Source: Harmothoe impar (Eukaryota > Annelida > Polychaeta > Phyllodocida > Polynoidae). Taken from it: a stretch of DNA of 64,000 nt. Made by a program: the position numbers and the translations under genes. The stretch covers positions 2,914,001 through 2,978,000 of the forward strand of contig OX381710.1 of assembly GCA_947462335.1 (NCBI GenBank), given 5' to 3'. Every line of letters begins with the position of its first letter. The stretch's first letter is position 1. Positions 8,489-17,440 of this stretch are shown piece after piece. Below the pieces are notes generated by a model that was not told the DNA's origin, ran no database searches, and saw only the letters and a program-made list of their open reading frames with translations.

Positions 8489-9190
8489 CTACTGCTTTCT
8501 CTTGTTCTTTTTTTTGTCTAGCGGTACGAACACTAGCTGAGAGTGTATGGACGTCAAAGAGGAGCGTATTCTCAGATCGTCAGGTGTTGACTGCTTGAAG
8601 TCCAGAAGGAGGTATGAGTGAGGTCGCTTGAGTTCATGGGTAAATATACTAGAGAGGGCCGCCGCGTTGGACGGAAACACCTGGCGAGACAGACTAGCTA
8701 TTTGCCCCATGTCGCGCGGGTTCTTGAAAACGATCATGTAGTGAGCGTTCAGACTCATAGTTCGAAAGTCGGGTGATTTCTGGAATAGGTTCTGAGTGAT
8801 GTATATGACGCTCACGTTCCAGTGATGCGAGTATTTAGTAAAGATGTCGGCTACCACTTGCTGATTGGAACTGCTCATCAGATCGTCCAATATCAGTAGA
8901 GTGTGGGGTCGTAAAGCGTCTTCCGCTATAGACTCTTTGCTAGGAAGACCTTCTCTGAATTCCACACCGTACTGATTTTGCATTTTTTCAAACAGAGGTT
9001 GCCACTCGCCGTAATGGTAAAAAGTCTTTTCCACCGGCGGCGTGACCAAATTGTTCACGTCGCTCAGAAATTGATCCACCAAGCGCGATTTTCCACAACC
9101 CGACGGACCGCTAATGATACAACTAAAGGGTCCTTGTAGTCGAGCGTCGAAATGAATTTCTGTGAAGAGTTTGCTTTTACTACTGGACAT
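8489..9190 (-). CDS. FtsK/HerA-type genome-packaging ATPase (Polinton ATP)
   Basis: A 233-residue P-loop ATPase of the FtsK-HerA superfamily (A32-like), expected to pump the element's DNA into the procapsid. Walker A is GPSGCGKS (28-35) and Walker B is LLILDDLM (98-105). The motif VIYITQNLFQKSPDFR (129-144) is the sensor/arginine region typical of viral packaging ATPases. The ATG is preceded by an A-rich leader (two A runs split by one C). The stop is 9 bp before the next gene's ATG, so the two genes are nearly contiguous. No lesion is seen. Confidence 0.93.
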   Translation of the reverse strand: MSSSKSKLFTEIHFDARLQGPFSCIISGPSGCGKSRLVDQFLSDVNNLVTPPVEKTFYHYGEWQPLFEKMQNQYGVEFREGLPSKESIAEDALRPHTLLILDDLMSSSNQQVVADIFTKYSHHWNVSVIYITQNLFQKSPDFRTMSLNAHYMIVFKNPRDMGQIASLSRQVFPSNAAALSSIFTHELKRPHSYLLLDFKQSTPDDLRIRSSLTSIHSQLVFVPLDKKKNKRKQ

Positions 9191-9303
9191 TTTTTTTTGT
9201 TTTTTTTTCAGGACGCGTCAGAGAGCGGTTGTGTGTCTGACTGTCTGCTGTGTTTCTCACTCGAACGGTCGGTAGTGAATGGTTGTGGAGAAAAGTCAGC
9301 CGA

Positions 9304-9317
9304 CCTTTTTATTGATA
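9304..9317 (-). promoter_or_regulatory. TATA-like element upstream of the ATPase gene
   Basis: Minus strand TATCAATAAAAAGG, about 115 bp upstream of the ATPase ATG. It is similar to the capsid-gene box at 4225-4237 and faces the leftward array of ATPase through minor capsid genes. Confidence 0.4.
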
Positions 9318-9397
9318 CCGGCCGGTGTCACAGTAGCGGCGGCAGAAGTGACTTTTTTTTGCGATAAAATTCTATTTTCACTCAATAGTCATAAATG

Positions 9398-9509
9398 TTT
9401 GTATCAGACTCCAGAGGAGTCTGATACAAATATTTATTTTTTTTTAAAAAAAGAAGAAGAGGAGGAGGAGGAGGAGGAGGAGGAGGAGGAGGAGGAGGAG
9501 GAGGAGGAG

Positions 9510-9549
<40 letters not shown>
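9398..9549. repeat. Perfect hairpin, GAG microsatellite and T35 tract
   Basis: Bases 9398-9430 form a perfect 15-bp stem with a 3-nt loop (tttgtatcagactcc / ggagtctgatacaaa). Next come T and A runs, a (GAG)n tract ending at 9510, and about 35 uninterrupted T (9515-9549). The cluster sits between the 216-aa gene and the ATPase promoter. It may separate transcription units; on the minus strand the poly(dA:dT) tract could also keep the ATPase promoter free of nucleosomes. Both are inference. Confidence 0.75.
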
Positions 9550-9550
<1 letters not shown>

Positions 9551-9555
9551 ATCAT

Positions 9556-10206
9556 TTAGGCAAAGCTCGTCGCTTTGCCGTTTTTTTTTCTATTTCTGTG
9601 TTGTGACACGATCGTCTCGAAAAAGCAATAAGGCGTGTGAGCGCGGCGGTGACAAATACATATTGGAGCGTATGGTTTAAAATAGTGCGTCCCTATCTTC
9701 TTCAATTCGGCTGCGTTGCAATATGCGGGATAACAAGTGACGACGTCGAAACGTTTAGAGACCGTGTTCACGTCGGCCACAACGCGCGCCCACCGAGTGG
9801 GAGCTGCAGTCGCTCCCAAGAAACCGATCGGCTTGTCGAATCGTTTCATAGCACTTATTCTCACTTTATAAGAGGAGGCAGGGTGAGGAGAGTAGCGGCG
9901 CTCTTTCTTTTCATGAAACGCCCAACGAGTGGGGGCGCTGAGAGCAGCTGTTATGCAATAGTAGAGTAAATGCTGTTCTGAGAAGACGGCTCTCGGCCAT
10001 GTCGCTACGTTTTCCTTTTCCGCTCTTGTATAACGACGATGGCGCTCAGCTTTGCATTTCTCGAGAATTCGGTACGCCTCAAGAGAAGCGTGAACCTCAA
10101 CTACGTGACGCTCTCTCCTTTGAGATAAAAAAATAGCCGGGCAGTTGAGGAGAGCGCTTTGTTCGCGCGACCGTCTTTTAGAAACTCGCGCCCTCTGCAG
10201 CGCCAT
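9556..10206 (-). CDS. Orphan basic protein, 216 aa, function unknown
   Basis: The reading frame lies where Polintons often carry the DNA polymerase, but it has no polymerase motif and I do not recognise it. The N-terminus is very basic (RARVSKRRSRE). Two copies of APTRWA occur at residues 91-96 and 135-140, suggesting an internal duplication. The C-terminal third carries spaced Cys residues (148, 153, 173, 175, 184) and several His, a possible metal-binding region. The ATG follows AAAT, and a TATAAAAGACTG box lies about 220 bp upstream. A 110-codon frame on the opposite strand overlaps it; the longer frame with a promoter is the better gene candidate. Confidence 0.5.
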   Translation of the reverse strand: MALQRARVSKRRSREQSALLNCPAIFLSQRRERHVVEVHASLEAYRILEKCKAERHRRYTRAEKENVATWPRAVFSEQHLLYYCITAALSAPTRWAFHEKKERRYSPHPASSYKVRISAMKRFDKPIGFLGATAAPTRWARVVADVNTVSKRFDVVTCYPAYCNAAELKKIGTHYFKPYAPICICHRRAHTPYCFFETIVSQHRNRKKNGKATSFA

Positions 10207-10423
10207 ATTTCTTTCCTCCGAAACAAAAAAGACTGAGTGAAAATAAAAATTTAAGAAAACAAAAAGCTCAAAGAAAAAAAATAAGCAATAAGCAGACTCA
10301 GCTCGAAATTCCCTGCTGGCGTGATGGCGGTGACTGCAGGCGGTGGCGGCGGTCGGCTGGCCGGCGGTGGCGGTGTCGGCGGCGATGGTAGAAGGGTGTG
10401 TGGAAAGAGAGACGCATCTCAGT

Positions 10424-10431
10424 CTTTTATA
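10424..10431 (-). promoter_or_regulatory. TATA box facing the 216-aa gene
   Basis: Minus strand TATAAAAG followed by ACTGAGATG, matching the TATA-plus-GACTG arrangement at the major capsid promoter. The implied start is near 10397, giving a leader of about 190 nt. Confidence 0.5.
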
Positions 10432-10936
10432 GGAGCGGCGAGTCTGACATTTTCAGCTGTCGCATGCTGACCTGCTGCTATCATAAGAGAAACAAAAGCC
10501 CTAATCACACTTTTCAGCTGGATCCTTCCACCCCGCCAGACATGGATCCCAGATGGGAAGGCGGTTTAAAATTAAATCCGTGTACCGACTGTCATACAAT
10601 AGGGTAATTAGTTGAACGCGTGTTACCTGTATAAAGGATTAACGGGTCATGGGCTCAGCGTGTGTATAGAAAAACAACTACAGGTAGCGTGAACAAAGCG
10701 ACCCCCTCCCTTTCTGTCACTCTGTCTGTGACTAGAGGGTGCGCGTGTGGTAAGCGGCTTATATCTAAAGAAAAAAACAAATCACCCTCGCCTGTCATCA
10801 GCAGACAGCCGGCCGGCGGCTGGAAAATGCGATTAGAGGGATGATGAGCCACGTAGTAAGCGACTTAAGGCTGATCTAAAGACCTGCCGTGAAGGGGCAG
10901 CTGGCCGGTGGCTTGAAAAAAGGCGGGGCGTAAGGG

Positions 10937-10944
10937 TATATAAG
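10937..10944 (+). promoter_or_regulatory. TATA box of the rightward Ala-rich gene
   Basis: TATATAAG preceded by a GC-rich ggcggggcg box. Expected initiation about 30 bp downstream would exclude the ATG at 10949 and supports the ATG at 11060 as the first codon. Confidence 0.6.
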
Positions 10945-10984
10945 GGGAGTGAAACCACATTCAGCATCGTCATCATCGTTCACG

Positions 10985-11029
<45 letters not shown>

Positions 11030-11059
11030 GCACCGCGCCTCAATTTGCAGATCCTCGTG

Positions 11060-11695
11060 ATGGAAAGTTGCTACCGTGACATGAAGCGGAATGACGAAGC
11101 GGCGCGCGAATGTGAAGCTGATGCTGTAGCCTCTGCTACTGCTGCTGCTAGTGCTGCTCAGCGTGCTACTGCTGCATTTACTGCGGCTGTTAGTGACGCG
11201 GGTCGTGATGACGTTGTTGTTGTTGCCGCTGCGGCTGTGACTGCTGCTGTTGCTGCCGCCGATGCAGCTACTCATGCCACCGATGCCGACGCTGCTGCTG
11301 CTGATGCTGTTGCGGCTGCCGATGACGCCGCTGATAACGCTACTAGTGCCCGCTCTGCCGCCCTTGCTACTGTCGCTGCTGCTGTTGTTGCTAATGCTCA
11401 CGCTACTGCTGCTGCCGCTGCTGCTACTGCTGCTACCGCTGCTGCCGAGGCTGCTGCCGCTGCTGCCGATGCTGCTGCCGATGCTGCCGATGCTGCTGCC
11501 GATGCTGATGTTAGCAGTCGCGTCGACAAAGAATCGTCATTTGTCACTCTTAAAGCCGCTCCAGTGGAACGCGCGACGGGTAGTAGGGCTACCAACGCGA
11601 CGGCCGGATGGTGCAAATGGTGTCGTCGCTTCTGCTCGTGCGCTTGCTTTTCTTCCGGTCCTACCTGCTGCTGCTACGGTATGATAGTGTTATAG
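11060..11695 (+). CDS. Alanine-rich protein with Cys-rich tail, function unknown
   Basis: The only rightward gene of the element; 211 residues from ATG 11060 (MESCYRDMKRNDEAARECEA). Residues about 23-155 are almost entirely Ala with regularly spaced Asp, Thr and Val, encoded by GCT/GCC runs, and would form a long helix or coiled rod. The last 29 residues are aromatic and Cys-rich (eight Cys, including WCKWCRRFC and TCCCYG), like a palmitoylated or metal-binding anchor. A fibre- or tail-like structural protein is one idea, but no family is recognised and microsatellite expansion may have created much of the Ala tract. An upstream in-frame ATG (10949) lies at the TATA box and is unlikely to be used. 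Confidence 0.5.
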   Translation: MESCYRDMKRNDEAARECEADAVASATAAASAAQRATAAFTAAVSDAGRDDVVVVAAAAVTAAVAAADAATHATDADAAAADAVAAADDAADNATSARSAALATVAAAVVANAHATAAAAAATAATAAAEAAAAAADAAADAADAAADADVSSRVDKESSFVTLKAAPVERATGSRATNATAGWCKWCRRFCSCACFSSGPTCCCYGMIVL

Positions 11696-11784
11696 TGTTT
11701 GAATGAGAACGCGCGTAGTTACACATAGACGCTGTTACAGATGTGCTTTTTTATTCGAAAATATAATTTTAACATAAGATGGAA

Positions 11785-12203
11785 CTTGTTGTGTTTTTTT
11801 CTATATATACGTTGTTTGTTTACAAACAGTCACGTGTCACGTGGTGTTGTTTACAAACAAGAGAGCCACGTGGTGTTGTTTACAAACAAACCCTAAGTAG
11901 GTCACGTTACCCTAGTTACCAGAATGCCGGCTTCTGATTGGCTGAGCCTAAGTAGGTCACGTGACGTAAGTAGGTCACGTTACCATAGTTACCAGAATGC
12001 CAGCCTCTCATTGGCTGAGAGCTTCTAAGTAGGTCAGTAGGTCACCCAGAATGCTGGCTTCTGATTGGCTGAGAGCCCTAAGTAGGTCACGTTACCATGG
12101 CAACGGGTCACGTGACCAAATGGAGGCCTCTGATTGGCTGCATGTCGATTGAGTAATAAACAGTACTTAACTATAGTCCCGTTCCGATACATACTATACT
12201 ACT
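11785..12203 (-). repeat. Right terminal inverted repeat of Polinton 1
   Basis: Inverted copy of 1687-2126, ending ...ATACTATACTACT directly before the second ACTGCG. It shows a few substitutions (for example one CCAAT box reads ccaatgaga here) and short indels near its inner end. Confidence 0.93.
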
Positions 12204-12209
12204 ACTGCG
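12204..12209. repeat. Target-site duplication, right copy (ACTGCG)
   Basis: Identical to 1681-1686. The host sequence resumes as tagtgaagtaccattt, which matches the unoccupied paralogous site at about 1087-1103. Confidence 0.93.
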
Positions 12210-12231
12210 TAGTGAAGTACCATTTATTTGC

Positions 12232-12435
12232 TTTAGCCCTTTAAGGACGGCATGTCGTTATGATGCATGAATGCAGCCCTGACGAGTAACAATTGCTGCA
12301 TTGGTGCATCATACAGACCCTACAGGGCTGAGACACTCCTATAGGGTTGTCCTGAGTCACCAGCGAGTTACTCGACAGGACTGCACTGTGATGACCAATG
12401 TCATCTTTTAGTGACATTTGTCTTTAAAGGGTTAA
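12232..12435. repeat. TTAA-type MITE copy at the Polinton's right flank
   Basis: Runs from agccctttaaggacggcatgtcg to tgtctttaaagggttaa. It belongs to the target locus; a further half-copy follows at about 12440-12530 and another at 12767-12840. Confidence 0.7.
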
Positions 12436-12550
12436 GGTGGCGTGATTAGTGCATCATGCCCTTAGTTCTCATGATGCTCCAATGCAGACCTGGCGAGTTA
12501 CTCACCAGGGTTGGATTTGAGCATCAAGGCAACTAAGAGATAATGTTTGT

Positions 12551-12739
12551 TCTAGTCTAAAAACAGCCTGAAAGTGATATGAATAAACGGTAAAAACACG
12601 CACGGGTACTGCCCTAGGTGTACATATATAATCCCCGTTCTACTTTCTGCCCTCCTAAACGAAAAGTAGAACACAAGAGCCAGACTTATCTCTTGAAGTG
12701 AAACTTCTTCATTATTCTAAAAGGCAACTGTTTTATACC
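12551..12739 (-). repeat. Right arm of the long inverted repeat flanking the Polinton
   Basis: Inverted partner of 1383-1566. Differences are scattered substitutions and short indels, more numerous than between the Polinton TIRs, consistent with an older host repeat. Confidence 0.75.
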
Positions 12740-13143
12740 AACATTGGGACGCAGGCACCACGCTGAGGGATAACCCTTCAAGGATGGCATGATGCGTTAA
12801 TGCATCATGCCCTTGGTCGTTATGATGCATGAATATTTCCTGAATAGCTCCCCATTCTTGCCCCAGGGCTCTATAGCCGATCACACCTATATTGACATAG
12901 AGGGGCCGGAAGGAGTCACGACCATGTATACCCTCAGGGTAATTCATATTGTCATGGAAACCAACAATGGGTCAAATGGCAATTGGACCTGTGGTCATTT
13001 GGCGCGGTGCCAGGTTATTTAGGTATAATGGGACGGTAAATAGTGGCTTATACCCGCGGACACGCACCATGCTGAGGCCTGACTACTCCACCCAGCCCTG
13101 TCACGCTATCCGGTAACCCTCCAAGGGCTGTACAGTGCTTTAT

Positions 13144-13466
13144 GGGAGTGCTCATTTATTAGTTTCAGGGGTGTTTGGGGGGTTTAGGGGGGGGGTAACA
13201 GTTTCTGACTCCTCCTGAGGGGGGGGGCATAATAAATTCTGACCCCTCTTGAGGGGGGGGGGCATACAAAATCTAGCCCCCTTTTACCAAAAAAGCCAGT
13301 GCGTTACTAAAGTTCAAAGGGGGCTGGGCGAAAAATGATCAGTGCCTTCGGTGTGGGGGGCGCAAAACGTTTCACGTGCTCTCGAGGGGGGGGGGGCATA
13401 AAAAATATTTACCCCTCCGTGTGAAATCTCACCACCCCCCCTGTTATTAATGATTGAACATTCCCT
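13144..13466. repeat. G-rich MITE with GGGAGTG ends
   Basis: Begins gggagtgctcatttattag and ends aatgattgaacattccc. The interior has several runs of 7-10 G and the phrase aaaagccagtgcgttacta. Related copies lie at 40945-41203, 48128-48362 and 58166-58447. Confidence 0.65.
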
Positions 13467-14844
13467 CATGTACCATGCTCTCAGTCGACAAACCAGCTAA
13501 CGAAAAACGTTATTTCACGTCAAAATAACTTCTTTAAAACTCATATAAAGTTGTGCCATAGTTAGGAGCCTTAGAGAAACGTTATATAGCGTTATGAAAT
13601 GTTGTATAACGTTTTTTGTTTACTGGGATGATGCTTGAATGCAGCCCTGGTGAGTAACTCGCCAGGGCTGCATTCATGCATCGTGCCGTCTCCAGCTTTG
13701 TAGTCACGCCATCAGAGGGAGGCAGAGTGCTTTAATGTCGGTAGCTCCTTCTATGTTAGAGTCCATTTTATGCTTTATTCTTTGCCCATGTCTAGCTTAA
13801 ATCTTATGAGAAATCAAACATGAAAAGGCAAAGGGGGGTTCCGAGCTTTTCTTGTATTAGGGATTTTTGAAGGAAAAATTTATTTTTCTATTTTCTCAAG
13901 GAAAATGGAGAGAAGTGGGAAAGTTTTATGACATGTTTACTTACTTAACAATCAACAACATCAATACTTTAATGTACATGACGAATCCCAATTGATGTCT
14001 TATGAGGGGAAAAATTAAATATGGGTCCAAAATATAATTGATTTACCATATGTTGTTGTCGTCATGATGCATAAATGCATCATGGCGACTCTCCAGGGGT
14101 GTCTCAACCTCATAGAGTCGGCATGATATAGCACTGACATGCCATCGACCGACAAGAAAGGGTGACTTTTCAGAAATGTTCTTTATAAAGATTTTAAACT
14201 TTGATTGACAAATATGGCAATATAACCTCAAAACCCTGCCTTCTAACATAAGCTTCTTCATTAATTCTCTGTTGTATTGTACGGATAATTCTTTTGTGAA
14301 TCTCCTGATACTAAAGGTTTGCAAATATATCTATTACAGAAAATGTTCTGAAGATTCAGTTAAAACCAACATAAACACAACTTTATTATGAAAGAGGTTA
14401 TAACCCTCTCTTGATGCATAGGTCTATAGAGCTGTATTCCCCAGCACTGCTGTCACGCTATCTGGTGTTAGGGCTGCAGACTGCCTGGTCAACAACTTCA
14501 TCAACAACTTTTATGAAAAGTCATCCTTTCTTGCTGCATCGGTCTATAGTTAAGGGTCGTCTATTCCTTCTCTACCTCCTCCCACAGCTATGGTTCTGTT
14601 TGTAACTATGTCCTCACTATGTTTAACCATACATAGTGAGGCCCCTTCTCCCCGTATAGCACTCATCCTATGCATGCTCTGCTTTTGTTATGGCCTAAAC
14701 ATTGTTTTTGCATTGTGGTTATCGATACACGCTAAGTACAATACCACTAAAACATGCAATAGCATTTACTCGGTTGGTGGGGCCAGGCTAAAAAACAGTC
14801 AGTCCCTGTTTAGTCTGGATAGTTTACATGTGGGCCTATTGTTT
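13467..14844. other. Host DNA without recognisable gene
   Basis: Contains an isolated MITE core palindrome (about 13628-13690) and a partial one (14055-14130), plus AT-rich unique sequence. Open frames are short and show no family motif. Confidence 0.5.
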
Positions 14845-15092
14845 TAAGCCTTTAAAGACAGATTTCCCTAAAGGGTGACATTTGTCATCATGATGCACCA
14901 ATGCAGCCCTGGCAAGTAGCTCGCCAGTGCTACATTGGTGCATCATGCTGACTCTTTGGGAGTCTATCAATCCCATAGGCTTGGCATGATGCTTGAATGC
15001 AGCACTGGCAAATTACTTGCCAGAGATGCATTCATGCATTATGACGACCAAAGGCACGATGCATTAAGACACCATGCCCCCCTTAAAGGGCT
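14845..15092. repeat. TTAA-type MITE copy
   Basis: From aagcctttaaagacag to cccttaaagggctaa, with two internal palindromes around ggcaagtagctcgcc and ggcaaattacttgcc. Confidence 0.7.
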
Positions 15093-15754
15093 AAAAACAG
15101 TCATTGCCTGTTTGGCCTGTGTGGTGTACATGTGGATCTACTGTTTTAGGCTACCTAAAAGCCATGTATCCGTGGCAGGTTTTGCATCCCACACGACTTT
15201 CAAACTTATAGCTCATGATCAGTAGTATTTATTATACCTGCATCTTTATCCTTTAGGAATGGCATGGTGCCTCAATGCATCATGCACTTGTTCATTATTA
15301 TGTGAATGCAGCCCTGGGGAGTATCAAGGGCCAGAATGATGTGCCAATGCAGCAGGGGCAAGTTACTCGCTCCAGCCGCACGGTGACACATGTCATCTTT
15401 TAGGGACATGTCATCCTTTAAGGGTTAAACTTGTGGCTGGGTATCCCAGTATTTTCTATACCTTCGTGTTGGATGTCTATTCCTTCTTTCAGGATGAGAA
15501 CACAGTTTTTGATCAGCATGCACAAAATGCATTCATAAAAGTACCTGGTATAAAACCCGTCCTGTACCCGCTATGTGCTACCTGCTAGGAGGCATTAAGC
15601 ATGGTTTTATGTCCCTAGGGTGATTTAACACCATTTAATGTACCATATTGCAGATTATAATATGTTTGTGTTATTTTTGAAGCTTGATAGCCTGAAAATC
15701 TAAATGCTCCGGCCCTTTGTTTGTAGTGGCTATCCCAGGTTTATCATAGGGGCA

Positions 15755-15883
15755 TTGGTCACACCCTCAGAAAAGTGAGTCATTGTTGCTAAAACTACCC
15801 TCACCTGAGAGTGTCTGACCCTCAGGTGAGGGTAGTTTTAGCGACAATGACTCTCACTTTTCTGTGTGTGCAGGCATGACCAA
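15755..15883. repeat. Long near-perfect palindrome (foldback element)
   Basis: The arms ttggtcac...gtgagggtagttttagc fold onto each other with a loop of about 15 nt at tgagagtgtctgacc; the outer ends are ttggtc and gaccaa. Downstream sequence (gacttatgccttactcaaaa) is shared, inverted, with the ggttggtcagt repeats near 42990 and 53620, so this belongs to that family. Confidence 0.75.
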
Positions 15884-16290
15884 GTGATATTCAAACATGA
15901 CTGAGGCAATACAATAAATGACTTATGCCTTACTCAAAAGGACTTGGCCTATTACTTATTATCAATGCAGTTTCAACATTTTTTACAGCTTACCCCGCTT
16001 AGCTAGAGTAACGTGCTGGCTTCTCAAGAAAAGGGGTGAATTATATTTTGTTCCCTCTCTAAAGAGTATTCTTAATCTTTTTTTGAGTTCTCGGCTGGCC
16101 ACGATCCCCAAAATCCACCCTCTCGCCTAACTGTTGAAAAAAAATCAGAACCAGAATATCGGAACACGAACACACCCTGTTTATGAGGACCGGTAAATAG
16201 TCCTAATGCCTTTATCATGAGCTCAGTTTGCCTCAGAGACTTTATTTGCCACGTTCTCCAATTCCCTCGATCACACCCCTTCTCTCAGTG

Positions 16291-16598
16291 CACTCTCCCA
16301 GCACAGCCTCAAATAAGACACTCTCCCAGCACAGCCTCAAATAAGACACTCTCCCAGCACAGCCTCAAATAAGACACTCTCCCAGCACAGCCTCAAATAA
16401 GACACTCTCCCAGCACAGTCTCCAATAAGACACTCTCCCAGCACAGTCTCCAATAGGACACTCTCCCAGCACAGTCTACAATAAGACACTCTCCCAGCAC
16501 AGTCTAAAATAAGACACTCTCCCAGCACTGCCTCAAGTAAGTCACTCTCCCAGCACAGCCTCAAATAAGATACTCTCCGAACAAAGTCTCAAATGAGA
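16291..16598. repeat. 28-bp minisatellite, 11 copies
   Basis: Unit cactctcccagcacagcctc followed by aaataaga, period exactly 28 bp. The same unit forms the array at 53003-53394. There are no spacers, so this is not a CRISPR-like structure. Confidence 0.95.
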
Positions 16599-16914
16599 CT
16601 CTGCCAAATTGTAAAGACTTCAGGAACTCTTCCGTGGAAGAAGGAGGGAAACGGGTACTACTTGTCTTTTATCCTACACACTGCTACATCTTTATACGAG
16701 TTCTTAAAATTATCTCAAATTTCTACCATGGCCAATATTTCTCTTATTTCAAACAACATTTATTCATACATTCCTTTAGATATTTGAATCGATTCATAGT
16801 TGTATAGATGAGTGTTTTAAAAGCATGGCGTAGGTAAGTTTTCAGGGTGATCCGCTGCGTTTTAGAAGGAAGTAGTGTCCGTACAAACGGTGTCAGGACA
16901 AGAACCCCCCCACT

Positions 16915-17440
16915 CCCCAACATCTACCCCCTGCCATTTCCCCCCTAGACATCTACCCCCTAGGATTTCTACGGTCTTGGACATCTACCCCCTGGGCTTA
17001 TTCCCCATTAGGCCTTTTACCCCTTAGGACATAAATGTCCTCGGGGATATATGTCCCCAGGGGTAGAAGTCCTAGAGGGTAAAAGTCAATGGGGTAGTTG
17101 TCCAGGGGTTGGATGCTAGGGGGTAAAAGTCCTATGGGGGTATAGGTCCAGGAAGTAGGTGTCTAGGGGGATGGATGTCCTAGGGGGTAGATGATGTCCA
17201 GAGGGTTGGATGTCCTAGGGGGTAGATGTCCAAAGGGTTGGATGTCCTAGGGGGTAGATGTCCAAAGGGTTGGATGTCCTAGGGGGTAGATGTCCAGAGG
17301 GTTGGATGTCCCAGGGGGTAGATGTCCTAAGGGGTAAAAGTCCTATGACCGTAAAGGTCCAGTGGGTAGGTGTGCAAGGGGTAGATGTCCGGGCCTAGAT
17401 GTCCGGTGGGCAAATGGCAGGTGGTAGATGTCGAAGGGGT
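16915..17440. repeat. Inverted minisatellite of gggggtagatgtcc units
   Basis: The first 120 bp read catctaccccct-type units; after about 17035 the same units appear inverted (gggggtagatgtcc, cagagggttggatgtcctag). The array therefore folds back on itself. No coding capacity. Confidence 0.85.

Larger units (their letters stand above)
10207..11059. promoter_or_regulatory. Divergent intergenic promoter region of Polinton 1
   Basis: About 850 bp separate the leftward 216-aa gene from the rightward Ala-rich gene. It holds a GGC/GGT-rich stretch (10335-10386), a minus-strand TATA box (10424-10431), a plus-strand TATA box (10937-10944) and a (TAC)n run just after it. Similar short phrases (cagccggccggcggctggaaaa and cagctggccggtggcttgaaaa) occur near 10805 and 10898 and may be repeated control sites. 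No reading frame of note lies here. Confidence 0.5.
1687..12203. mobile_element. Complete Polinton/Maverick element, 10.5 kb, lacking DNA polymerase B
   Basis: Bounded by 0.42-0.44 kb TIRs and a perfect 6-bp target duplication. It encodes the Polinton hallmark set: retrovirus-like integrase, packaging ATPase, adenain-like protease, major and minor capsid proteins, and several small virion-associated proteins. All but one gene lie on the minus strand in a compact, partly overlapping array. Polintons are usually 15-20 kb and encode a protein-primed family B DNA polymerase; none is present here, and the space between the ATPase gene and the right TIR holds two unrecognised genes instead. The other reading frames are intact apart from an amber codon late in the integrase gene, and the TIRs are nearly identical, both pointing to a fairly recent insertion. 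Confidence 0.95.

Noticed and set aside
16291..16598. Possible CRISPR array
   Set aside because: Units are directly contiguous with no spacers, and the context is eukaryotic.
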